A stretch of DNA of 19,241 nucleotides from NCBI GenBank assembly GCA_049794535.1, contig JBARCX010000230.1, positions 1 through 19,241 of the forward strand. The letters run 5' to 3'. Positions 1 to 6,787 of this stretch are shown in pieces. This stretch comes from JBARCX01 sp049794535. Lineage in GTDB: Bacteria > Pseudomonadota > Gammaproteobacteria > Xanthomonadales > Rhodanobacteraceae. Each line of letters begins with the position of its first letter. Position 1 is the first letter of the stretch. Position numbers and translations under genes: made by a program. The notes below the pieces were generated by a model. That model was not told the origin of the DNA, searched no databases, and saw nothing but the letters and a program-made list of their open reading frames with translations.

Positions 1-1625
1 GCATCGGTACGTTCATTGGCCTGGTGCTCGATCACATCAGCGCTGTGCGATACGTGAATCCCACCACCAATAAAGTGGGCATTCGTCTTTTGCGTGGTGA
101 CTACGACGCCGCTGCGATGGCAAAAGACCCCACCGCGATCATTGATGAAAGCGACATTGTGGAGATGACTAGTTTTCAGTATCCGGTCATCAACGAATCT
201 ACCAACGAGGTCACCGTCACCTATCTGGATGTGACCACCAATAAAAACGGTGCGGTGACCTATCACAACCTTGCCAACGTACAGGCGCAAGGCAAGGTGG
301 TCAGTGAGTCGATTTCGTACCCGGGGGCATGGAGTGCGGCGATAGGTGCGCGTCTGGCTGCGCGTGATTGTCATAGCAAGTCAGCATTGATGGTAAAGGG
401 CGAGGCCAAGATAAAGGCACGGCGCTGGCAGGATTTAAAAGTCGGGGACGTGAAACTGCTCAGCTGGTCGCGCGAAAAATGCGTGCTGTTACCCGTGCGC
501 ATCCTGCAGGTGAACTATGGTGATGCGGAATCGCGCACGCTCACGATCAGTTGGGCACAGGACCAGTTCAGTATTCCGCAGGGCACCTACGTGCAGCCGC
601 CACCGACACAATGGGTGGCACCTGTCACCACGCCGCAGCCGGTCGCGCAGCAGGTGGCGTTTGAGGTGAGCTATCGCGACCTGGCGCGTTATCTGGATAC
701 GGCAAACCTCAACGCGCTAACGGTCAACTCCTGCTTTCTCGCGGGTGTGGGCACGCGACCGCAGGGAACAGTGGCATACAGTTTCGAACTGTGTTCACGG
801 CAGGGTGGCGCCGACTTTGCGCTGCAGTCGTCCGGCAGCTTCTGCACGGGCGGTGCGCTAGTTGCCGCGATGGGCCAAGGTGATAAGTCATTCACGATTA
901 CCGGCTTTGATGACCTGACCACTGTTGTAGTCGGCTCGGCCGCGCGGATCGATGACGAATGGATGCGAGTGGATGCGGTCAACACCATCACAGGGGCCAT
1001 CACGGTGGGGCGTGGGTGCATTGACACGCCTCCCATCCTGCACGCGCAGGGTGCGCAAGTGTGGTTCTATCAAGACCACACCGCGCAGGACAACACGGAA
1101 TATCTGACGGGTGAATCGGTCGATGTGAAGCTGCTCACCATCACCAGCGCGGGCATGCTCGATCCGGCGTTAGCCACAAGCATGTCGGTGGTCATGAAAC
1201 AGCGACAGGCACGGCCGTATCCACCTGGATTGTTGAAGGTGCAGGGCGGCATCTATCCGAGCACGGTAGAGGGTGTGCTCTCGCTGACCTGGGCGCATCG
1301 CAATCGCATCCTGCAGGCCGACCAACTGATTGATACCACGCAGGTCAGCATTGGGCCGGAAGCCGGAACGACCTACACGGTGCGCGTATATCTCAATGGC
1401 AAGCTGGACAGCACCGCGACCGGCATCACCGCAACCAGCCTCACGCCGGCTGTGAGTGGCGACGGTACCGTGCAGGTACAAATTGACGCTGTGTGCAACG
1501 GTCTCCCTAGTTGGCAGCCGCTCACGGCCACCATCGCCAACTACACGCGCGGCCAGACACGCCTTACCGAAGATGGCGACACACGTATCACAGAAGCGGG
1601 CGACACCCGCATCATGGAGTCTTAA
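1..1625 (+). CDS. Phage tail tip / host-specificity protein, C-terminal part (5' truncated by window)
   Basis: The frame is open from position 3 with no stop, so the gene starts left of the window; the GTG at 24 is only an internal codon. About 541 residues are visible. The middle and C-terminal parts resemble siphophage tail-tip (J-like) proteins: a segment ending in an RPYPPG motif, then a WAHRNR motif and a fibronectin-like stretch reading GPEAGTTYTVRVY. The last residues form a short tandem repeat, TRLTEDGD, TRITEAGD and TRIMES, a tail-end signature I associate with such proteins. The stop is followed after two bases by the next tail gene, so the two are likely co-transcribed and co-translated. 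It would sit at the distal tail and act in adsorption. Family is fairly sure; exact structural role is inferred. Confidence 0.8.
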   Translation, partial: IGTFIGLVLDHISAVRYVNPTTNKVGIRLLRGDYDAAAMAKDPTAIIDESDIVEMTSFQYPVINESTNEVTVTYLDVTTNKNGAVTYHNLANVQAQGKVVSESISYPGAWSAAIGARLAARDCHSKSALMVKGEAKIKARRWQDLKVGDVKLLSWSREKCVLLPVRILQVNYGDAESRTLTISWAQDQFSIPQGTYVQPPPTQWVAPVTTPQPVAQQVAFEVSYRDLARYLDTANLNALTVNSCFLAGVGTRPQGTVAYSFELCSRQGGADFALQSSGSFCTGGALVAAMGQGDKSFTITGFDDLTTVVVGSAARIDDEWMRVDAVNTITGAITVGRGCIDTPPILHAQGAQVWFYQDHTAQDNTEYLTGESVDVKLLTITSAGMLDPALATSMSVVMKQRQARPYPPGLLKVQGGIYPSTVEGVLSLTWAHRNRILQADQLIDTTQVSIGPEAGTTYTVRVYLNGKLDSTATGITATSLTPAVSGDGTVQVQIDAVCNGLPSWQPLTATIANYTRGQTRLTEDGDTRITEAGDTRIMES

Positions 1626-1627
1626 CG

Positions 1628-2425
1628 ATGGCAAAGAAAATTAGTGACCTCGCTGCTGCGACGGCGCTCGATGGGACGGAATTGCTGGAAGCTGTGCAGG
1701 GTGGCGTTAACGTAAAAGCATTGCTTGGAGCATTGGTTCCACCTGGCTATCTCGATGGCTTGCAGTTGCAGTGGGTGAATGGGACGGCGCTCACGGTGAC
1801 GAGCGGTGCGGCGTACATTTCAAGTCTCGGGCGGGTGCTTAGGGTCCCGAATGCGATTACCAAAAATGGCATCGTGCTAACGGCATCAGCCTGGTATCAC
1901 GTCTATTTACTTTTTAACGGTGCAAGTGTCGATATCGAAGTTGTGACGACGGCACCGGCTGCGCCATACAACGGTGTCGCGCGCGCAAAAACAGGTGATG
2001 CGAGTCGCCGTTATTTAGGCAGCGTTCGCACAAATGCAAGTGCTCAAATCACGAAGTTCTATCATGACCCAATACACGACCGGGTGATGTATTTAACGGA
2101 TATCAACGACCCAAATTTGATGGTGCTAAGTAACGGGCAAGCTGCATCGGCTTTTACCAGCGTCAGCATGGCGACGGGCATGCCGCCCACTGCGCGCCTG
2201 GCGAGTATTTTCTGCGAAAACTCAGATACAGCAAATTACGTTAGCGTGAATAATTCAGAATCGACGGTACCCACTGCGGATATCCTTTTTTATGTGCGGC
2301 CCGTTAAACAACCGCTGGTTGCAGAGGTCATCACCAGTTCAAACCAAGCGATACAGTACAGGTATCAGGGTGCGCCCAGCGGAGGCTTTACCATCTGGAT
2401 CACGGGTTACACATATGAGCGTTAA
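1628..2425 (+). CDS. Phage tail fibre / receptor-binding-like protein
   Basis: This 265-residue protein starts at the ATG at 1628, two bases after the stop of the tail-tip gene. An upstream start at 1511 would run 115 bases inside the previous gene and is rejected. The N-terminus MAKKISDLAAATALDGTELL, followed by EAVQGGVNVKAL, is the KISDLpaa-TELL-vvQgG head found on many phage tail fibres and appendages, thought to attach the fibre to the tail. The remainder is rich in Ser, Thr, Asn and small beta-forming segments and ends in a GGFTIWITGYTYER strand, consistent with a beta-structured receptor-binding tip. No enzymatic motif is seen. It overlaps or abuts the next small gene and is likely part of the same late transcript. 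Confidence 0.8.
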   Translation: MAKKISDLAAATALDGTELLEAVQGGVNVKALLGALVPPGYLDGLQLQWVNGTALTVTSGAAYISSLGRVLRVPNAITKNGIVLTASAWYHVYLLFNGASVDIEVVTTAPAAPYNGVARAKTGDASRRYLGSVRTNASAQITKFYHDPIHDRVMYLTDINDPNLMVLSNGQAASAFTSVSMATGMPPTARLASIFCENSDTANYVSVNNSESTVPTADILFYVRPVKQPLVAEVITSSNQAIQYRYQGAPSGGFTIWITGYTYER

Positions 2426-2435
2426 GGTATCGACG

Positions 2436-2603
2436 ATGTCTACGATTGGCTATGCCGTAACGCAGCTGGCAAATGGATCATGGAGTTACCGGGTTGTTGC
2501 TGAGGCAGGGTGGTGCGCAGCTAGCGAGAATTTTTACTCAAGTTATGAGGATGTTCCTGCAGACGCACGGGCTTTCTTCGCAACTGTCCAAGGCTTTGAT
2601 TGA
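2436..2603 (+). CDS. Small phage tail-associated protein
   Basis: A 55-residue protein beginning MSTIGYAVTQLANGSWSYRV. The ATG at 2436 is preferred because an AAGG at 2424-2427 lies eight bases upstream. An in-frame ATG at 2415 would give seven more residues and overlap the stop of the fibre gene, but has no visible ribosome binding site. The protein has aromatic residues and one Cys and ends in FFATVQGFD; there is no signal peptide or membrane segment. Small proteins of this style commonly follow the tail fibre gene in proteobacterial prophages, sometimes proposed as fibre-assembly factors. No function is established from the sequence. Confidence 0.7.
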   Translation: MSTIGYAVTQLANGSWSYRVVAEAGWCAASENFYSSYEDVPADARAFFATVQGFD

Positions 2604-2616
2604 CAGTAATTTCGAT

Positions 2617-2637
2617 ATGCCATGCCGGTGCTGGCAT
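2617..2637 (+). terminator. Possible weak hairpin after the tail operon
   Basis: ATGCCA (2617-2622) pairs with TGGCAT (2632-2637) around a nine-base loop, 14 bases after the last tail stop. There is no good T-tract, so this is at best a weak or Rho-assisted end of the tail transcript. Confidence 0.3.
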
Positions 2638-2714
2638 CTTCGTACATGCGTCACGTTTCCCCTGCTACATTTGATTTACCGGTAGATAACCTACCAATAC
2701 GAGGGGGAACTCGC

Positions 2715-3182
2715 ATGTCCCGCAATCAAGGAAAATCGATGCGTAATACCGTACTGGCCGGTCTATTTGCCCTCGGCCTCACCACATCCGTCTTTGCCCA
2801 ATCCGCAGCACCAGCCACCGGATTGGGCCAGTCTTGGCCCAATGCCCCCGATGTCAGCTCAAGTACGAACTGGCACGTCTACGTGTTCTATTTGAATGGC
2901 ATCAAATATGTTCAGGTGAACGATCTCAACGGAAACGTGCATGCGGCAGTAGGTGCGGCCAATGGCGCGACTATCGTGCTGCCAGTAGGTGTGGATGCGC
3001 AGCACGTGACGACAGCGACCACCTCAGTGGCACCCAAGGCTGCTGCTGCACATTCGACGGTGGTCTATAGCGATAGCACGACGACGATCACCGCGACTCC
3101 GCTGAGCAATGGAACAACGTCGTTTGTTACACAAGAGATGTGCGGCAACGTTTACAACTGCACAGGCGGTGGCGGTGCCTAA
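2715..3182 (+). CDS. Secreted hypothetical protein, candidate phage moron
   Basis: A 155-residue protein starting at ATG 2715, with GAGGGGG at 2701-2707 seven bases upstream; a second in-frame ATG at 2739 (MRNTVLAGLF) would start directly at the signal peptide. Residues 9-27 form a hydrophobic signal sequence ending SVFAQ, so export to the periplasm or outside is likely. The mature part is small and rich in Val, Thr, Ala and Ser, with a YVFYLNGIKYVQVNDLNG segment that looks beta-stranded. The C-terminus has two Cys (MCGNVYNCTGGGGA) in a Gly-rich tail. It is flanked by a tail gene and a convergent kinase gene and has its own terminator, as expected of a phage moron. No family is recognised. 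Confidence 0.75.
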   Translation: MSRNQGKSMRNTVLAGLFALGLTTSVFAQSAAPATGLGQSWPNAPDVSSSTNWHVYVFYLNGIKYVQVNDLNGNVHAAVGAANGATIVLPVGVDAQHVTTATTSVAPKAAAAHSTVVYSDSTTTITATPLSNGTTSFVTQEMCGNVYNCTGGGGA

Positions 3183-3203
3183 CGAGCAGATCTGCCGATA
3201 GTC

Positions 3204-4853
3204 CTAGCGCACCCATAAGCGCAAGGGGGCGGGAGCGGCAATAGGCTCCCGTTCCTTTTTGGAGGCGTCATTGATGAGGCAAGTAATGCGCAACTTTCGC
3301 TCATCTGACCGCACATGCAGTTCACCACCAAATATGCGCACATGGTCCCGCATGCCGATTAGATCTAGGCCGACAGCGCCCAACTTTGAAGCGAGACGAT
3401 CACGCTCGTTAGCACCAGAATAAACCTCATCCTGCCGAAGCTCGCCGACCCTTCCTTCCACACGAAGTATGGCTAGACGCGAGCCGTCCATTTCGCAGCC
3501 ACGCAGCTGCAGATTGATTTCCGAACATTTCAATTGAGCACTGATATAGGCCACCGATTCGCAAGCCAGCCGGTAGATGGCGGAATGAGCGCTAGGAGCC
3601 AGTTGTGCAAGGCCGCGCCCATGCATCGTGCAATGATAGGTAATAGCTGCCTCATCCAATGCGCGGCCAATGGTTTCATTGAGCGCCGCGGGTAATCCGC
3701 GTTCGCGCCAAGCGATCGGGTGCATGCTGTTCGCCAGCTGATATACGCGCTGCCGCGTCGTTTCCACCTGCTTGCGATAGCCCTGGCCTTCATCGAAGGG
3801 AAGGGCATTACGGAATCGATTCAAAATGCGGTCATGCGACAACTGCAGCTCACCGCTGACATGTTCCAACGACTCCGAGGCTTGGCGTAACCGTATCTCG
3901 CCGATGTTGATGCTTTGTCGTGCCAGGTGCAGCACTCGCCGGGTATCAACCTGTTCGTGCTCTCTCTGTTGATCCATGGCGGTAATGCGTGCGCCGAGAG
4001 CAAAGAGGCATGTGATGGCGAAGGCAATAATCGCCTGTGTTTGCAGAATCACGGGATCCGGCGTGTCGGTTGGCAGCAATAGGCAAATGGCCGCCACAAC
4101 GATGGTTCCGCCAAGGATCGTTGCACGCCAGCCGTGCTTGAGTGTCATCCACGCGACTGGCAAGAACATAAACAGGCAGAACGTCTGGCGGACCTCTTTT
4201 CCATGAATGCTAAGCCACGACAGAATAAGCACGGACGGTATGAGAATGAGTGCCGCATCGAGTGCGAGACGGCTACCGGCAAAGCTGCGCAGCTGCTTAA
4301 TCAGCGTCCCTGACCGATACTCTAACTTTGCGATCACGACCCAAGGAATGACGGTCAAAAGGGCGATGTACTTGCCCGTGAATAGGTAGACGATTAGCAC
4401 CGGGTCAAGGGGTATGGCATTGCCTGTTGGCTGTTTACTTACCGCGATGGCGGCGAAATTAAGCAGTGCCCACGCTGCCGATACCAACAGCACGCAGATC
4501 AACAGCACATTAAAATTGACTTGGCGCTTTGACGGGAATAGCCCAAGCTGTGTACGGCACCACCCTACGATGGGCATGGCAATCACGACTTGCGGTATCG
4601 AATACACCAGCGCCCATGCCATGCCGAATTGGTCTTCACAGGCGTAGCTCTGGTAAGCCATCGGAAGGAAGTCGGCCACGGCCAAGGCAGTCCAGTATCG
4701 AGTGGGGAGCACCAATACCCATGCGAGGCGCAATCCTGCACTAAGAGCCCAGTGCGCATCGGACAGGGGGCGAATGGCAACGTAGAGCAGTGTGTAGACA
4801 ACTACGACTGCCACGTGCTTCAGCCAGCCATATCTTCCCAGCGCCTTCCCCAT
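3204..4853 (-). CDS. MASE1-domain membrane sensor with degenerate histidine-kinase C-terminus
   Basis: A 549-residue protein, ATG at 4853. Residues about 10-300 are eight or so hydrophobic helices with the look of a MASE1 sensory domain. Residues about 310-420 are helical, including LANSMHPIAWRERGLPAAL, which resembles the region joining the dimerisation helix to the ATPase in NarL-partner (HPK7) kinases. A GLDLIGMRDHV motif at 495-505 matches the G2 box of that group. However, no RELHD-type phospho-acceptor box is visible, the N-box position (425-443) reads CESVAYISAQ without the usual Asn and His, and the G1 region reads RVEGRVG instead of DDGxG. It is therefore probably a pseudokinase or a very divergent kinase. 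It lies against the direction of the phage genes and no response regulator is adjacent. Confidence 0.75.
   Translation of the reverse strand: MGKALGRYGWLKHVAVVVVYTLLYVAIRPLSDAHWALSAGLRLAWVLVLPTRYWTALAVADFLPMAYQSYACEDQFGMAWALVYSIPQVVIAMPIVGWCRTQLGLFPSKRQVNFNVLLICVLLVSAAWALLNFAAIAVSKQPTGNAIPLDPVLIVYLFTGKYIALLTVIPWVVIAKLEYRSGTLIKQLRSFAGSRLALDAALILIPSVLILSWLSIHGKEVRQTFCLFMFLPVAWMTLKHGWRATILGGTIVVAAICLLLPTDTPDPVILQTQAIIAFAITCLFALGARITAMDQQREHEQVDTRRVLHLARQSINIGEIRLRQASESLEHVSGELQLSHDRILNRFRNALPFDEGQGYRKQVETTRQRVYQLANSMHPIAWRERGLPAALNETIGRALDEAAITYHCTMHGRGLAQLAPSAHSAIYRLACESVAYISAQLKCSEINLQLRGCEMDGSRLAILRVEGRVGELRQDEVYSGANERDRLASKLGAVGLDLIGMRDHVRIFGGELHVRSDERKLRITCLINDASKKEREPIAAPAPLRLWVR
3230..3260 (+). 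terminator. Rho-independent terminator of the secreted-protein gene
   Basis: CGGGAGC (3230-3236) and GCTCCCG (3245-3251) form a perfect 7-bp stem with an 8-base loop, followed by TTCCTTTTT (3252-3260). It acts on the plus strand, about 50 bases after the stop at 3182. It lies inside the last codons of the opposing kinase gene. Confidence 0.85.
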
Positions 4854-5160
4854 GCTCCGTGCCCCCTGTGGCGAGATTTATGGTGTTACAGCCCTCGATC
4901 CAATCGTGCCGCCAACTTCATCAAGTCCATGGATCGGACTATATGAGGCGTGAATTTAACGTATAGCCCCTGGGCGTTAGCTCGCACGTCAAGGCAGCTC
5001 GGGGCCGGCGAACTATACAAGCTTGGACAGCCAGCCAACGGTCGGGGAATGCAACGGCTCGCCGTGCCATGTATCCGGTAAAGATGGCACACCCTGTTCG
5101 GCATGCTCGACGCATGCCGAACTATCACGACAACGTGCAGCAAGTACCGGGTGGTCTGCA
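4854..5160. other. Intergenic region between kinase and endolysin genes
   Basis: These 307 bases separate the divergent kinase gene and lysis cassette and must hold both promoters, although no convincing paired -35/-10 is seen. The right half has two strong hairpins described separately. A frame open from ATG 5023 crosses it into the endolysin, but the hairpins and lack of phage-lysin-like sequence suggest it is non-coding. Confidence 0.6.
5064..5122 (+). repeat. Two consecutive strong inverted repeats upstream of the endolysin
   Basis: Repeat one: GTGCCAT (5064-5070) pairs with ATGGCAC (5084-5090), loop 13 bases. Repeat two: GTTCGGCATGC (5096-5106) pairs with GCATGCCGAAC (5112-5122), an 11-bp perfect stem with loop TCGAC. 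They are separated by five bases. No T-tract follows, so they are not simple intrinsic terminators. Their place 39 bases before the lysis genes suggests a leader RNA structure or protein-binding sites. Confidence 0.65.
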
Positions 5161-5721
5161 GTGACGCAGGCACCTCTCAGTGGCGCCATTGTGCTGGCCT
5201 GGGGCTCCCGGGTCAGTACCGACTTTGCTCGGGGTGTGTTCGGCATCTGCCGCGACTTCGGCTGGGGGGCGGATCACCCCAGCTGGCTCATGGCCTGCAT
5301 GGCCTTCGAGACCGGCGAGACGTTTAGCCCGAGCGTGCGCAATGCCGCCGGTTCCGGCGCGGTTGGCCTGATCCAGTTCATGCCGTCCACCACCGCCGCC
5401 CTCGGTACCACCGTCGAGAACCTGCAGCTGCTTTCTGCCGAGTCGCAGCTCACCTATGTGAGCCAGTATTTCAAGCCCTATGCGCGGCGCATCGCGTCGC
5501 TTTCCGACATGTATATGGCGATCCTTCTGCCCAAGTACATCGGCCAGCCAGAGGATGCCGTGCTGTTTTCCGGTGGCATTGGCTACCGCCAAAACGCGGG
5601 TCTCGATACCAACCGCGATGGCAAGATCACGAAGGCCGAAGCTTCCGCACTGATCAAGGCCAAGTTGCAGCGCGGTTTGCAGCCGGGCTTCGTCGCTAAC
5701 TACGCCGGCGGCGTTTCCTGA
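5161..5721 (+). CDS. Phage endolysin (SLT-type lytic transglycosylase/lysozyme fold) with EF-hand loop
   Basis: A 186-residue protein from GTG 5161, with GGTGG six bases upstream; an ATG at 5023 would add 46 residues that look non-coding. The catalytic segment WLMACMAFETGETFSP puts the likely catalytic Glu at residue 50, followed by NAAGSGAVGLIQFMPST, the transglycosylase signature with GLxQFMPS. It would cleave the glycan strands of peptidoglycan at lysis. Residues 149-160, DTNRDGKITKAE, are an exact canonical 12-residue EF-hand loop, so calcium binding is likely. There is no signal peptide, so release would depend on the holin. Its TGA overlaps the holin ATG by one base, implying coupling. 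Family call is solid; the start is less so. Confidence 0.85.
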   Translation: MTQAPLSGAIVLAWGSRVSTDFARGVFGICRDFGWGADHPSWLMACMAFETGETFSPSVRNAAGSGAVGLIQFMPSTTAALGTTVENLQLLSAESQLTYVSQYFKPYARRIASLSDMYMAILLPKYIGQPEDAVLFSGGIGYRQNAGLDTNRDGKITKAEASALIKAKLQRGLQPGFVANYAGGVS

Positions 5722-6062
5722 TGGATGCGCCGCAGCCGGGTGGGTTCAGTGTCTTGCAGATGCTGCTTTTCTCCGTGTTCGCTGCGCTCGGTGGCCTGCT
5801 TGGCTACGTGCTGCGCATGATGGATGCCGGCTACAAAGTCAGTTTGTGGCGCGCGTTGATTGAGGCGATGGCCGCTGGTTTTGTGGGCGTCCTTGTCATG
5901 CTGCTGTGTCAAGCCATGCAGCTCAGTCCGCAATGGACGGGGTTGATGGTGGGCGTATGCGGTTGGCTAGGGGCGACGGCCAGCATCCGCATGTTGGAGC
6001 GTGTCGTGCGCAACAAGTTGGGTGTGTCTGATAGCGACGGCACGAACGGTGGCAAGCCATGA
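5721..6062 (+). CDS. Phage holin (three-helix, LydA-like)
   Basis: A 113-residue protein whose ATG overlaps the endolysin stop. Three hydrophobic segments are visible: about 10-31 (VLQMLLFSVFAALGGLLGYVL), 44-64 (ALIEAMAAGFVGVLVMLLC) and 72-88 (WTGLMVGVCGWLGATAS). The tail is charged (RMLERVVRNKLG, DSDGTNGGKP). The size, the helix count and the place between endolysin and Rz fit a class I holin, and the G-W-x-G segment in the last helix resembles LydA/holin superfamily III proteins. It would form inner-membrane lesions that trigger endolysin access. Its stop overlaps the next ATG (ATGA at 6059-6062), so the lysis genes are translationally coupled. Confidence 0.8.
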   Translation: MDAPQPGGFSVLQMLLFSVFAALGGLLGYVLRMMDAGYKVSLWRALIEAMAAGFVGVLVMLLCQAMQLSPQWTGLMVGVCGWLGATASIRMLERVVRNKLGVSDSDGTNGGKP

Positions 6063-6532
6063 ACACGATCAAGAAGTACACGCGCCTGATCGGCGTGCTG
6101 TTATTAGCGCTAGCCATGGCATGGGCATGTTTCGCCATGGCTCACTACGGCGCCACGCGCTACGCCGCTGGCGTGCAGGACGGCCGCAACGAGGTACTCG
6201 CAGACGATGCCCGCGCCGTGGCGCAGGCGCAGCTGGCTCGTGATGACCTGGACGCGTTCAGTGCCGCCGCTGGGCATCAACTCCACCAGACCCTCGGCGT
6301 ACAGTTGCCGGCTATCCAAGAGCAGACTCATGACACGGTGGAAGCCATCCGCACGATTTATCGCGATCGCGTTGTGCCTGTCGATGTGTGCAGTCGCCCT
6401 GACGGGGTGCAAGCACAGCTCGACCAAGCCATTGATCGCGCCAATGCCGCCGCACGCACCACCGGTGACTTGCGATCAGACGCCGCCAGCCGCTCAGCTG
6501 CCGAAGGTGCCGCGACTACAAACGGCGGCTGA
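6059..6532 (+). CDS. Rz: Rz-like i-spanin
   Basis: A 157-residue protein starting in a 4-base ATGA overlap with the holin gene. A single N-terminal membrane helix (about residues 9-29, IGVLLLALAMAWACFAMAH) is followed by a long Ala, Gln and Asp-rich helical ectodomain, as expected for the inner-membrane spanin that reaches across the periplasm. A second lysis gene is encoded in another frame inside and beyond it, the classic Rz/Rz1 arrangement. Together they fuse inner and outer membranes in the last step of lysis. The sequence shows topology and context; the assignment rests on these more than on sequence identity. Confidence 0.8.
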   Translation: MNTIKKYTRLIGVLLLALAMAWACFAMAHYGATRYAAGVQDGRNEVLADDARAVAQAQLARDDLDAFSAAAGHQLHQTLGVQLPAIQEQTHDTVEAIRTIYRDRVVPVDVCSRPDGVQAQLDQAIDRANAAARTTGDLRSDAASRSAAEGAATTNGG

Positions 6533-6653
6533 TATCCCCGACGTCGATGCCTGGATCGCCACGATGATCGGCCTGTATACCGGTGAGGTCACCATCCGCC
6601 AAGGCGAGCACGCCTGTTGGGACCAGCTACGCGCTAAGCGCGTCATTCAATAA
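6330..6653 (+). CDS. Rz1: Rz1-like o-spanin lipoprotein overlapping Rz
   Basis: A 107-residue protein with ATG at 6330, in a different frame from Rz and overlapping its last 203 bases. The N-terminus has Arg/Lys, a hydrophobic stretch and a lipobox ending LTGC with the lipidated Cys at residue 27. It is followed by a Pro-rich region (LIAPMPPHAPPVTCDQTPPA), as in Rz1 outer-membrane spanins. It extends about 45 residues past the Rz stop with an amphipathic segment (DVDAWIATMIGLYTGEVTIR), typical of the longer o-spanins that only partly overlap Rz. It would be lipid-anchored in the outer membrane and pair with Rz. A frame open further upstream to 6207 lacks the lipoprotein logic. Confidence 0.8.
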   Translation: MTRWKPSARFIAIALCLSMCAVALTGCKHSSTKPLIAPMPPHAPPVTCDQTPPAAQLPKVPRLQTAADIPDVDAWIATMIGLYTGEVTIRQGEHACWDQLRAKRVIQ

Positions 6654-6664
6654 AAGGAGCGATC

Positions 6665-6752
6665 GCCGCCAGTGCACTAACACTGCCGGCGAACGCACAC
6701 CCGCCGTGATAAGCGGCGAGCAAGCCAAGGGCTCCCCACTCCGCGCGGAGCC
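6665..6752 (+). ncRNA. Candidate structured RNA with three successive hairpins between Rz1 and the methylase
   Basis: Hairpin 1: 6665-6674 pairs with 6681-6690 (9 of 10 bp, loop CACTAA). Hairpin 2: CGCCG (6702-6706) pairs with CGGCG (6714-6718), loop TGATAAG. Hairpin 3: GGCTCC (6730-6735) pairs with GGAGCC (6747-6752), and contains the 12-base palindrome CTCCGCGCGGAG (6739-6750). The spacing from the Rz1 stop (6653) to the methylase start (6788) is unusually long for a tightly packed phage module. No good ribosome binding site or protein is seen in it. RNA function is inference from structure density. Confidence 0.45.
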
Positions 6753-6787
6753 GGGCGATGCTACTTGCATTGACGGAATGCTCGCAA

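Noticed and set aside
5023..5160. N-terminal extension of the endolysin from ATG 5023
   Set aside because: It runs through two strong hairpins, has five Cys and no lysin-like sequence; GTG 5161 gives the normal family start.
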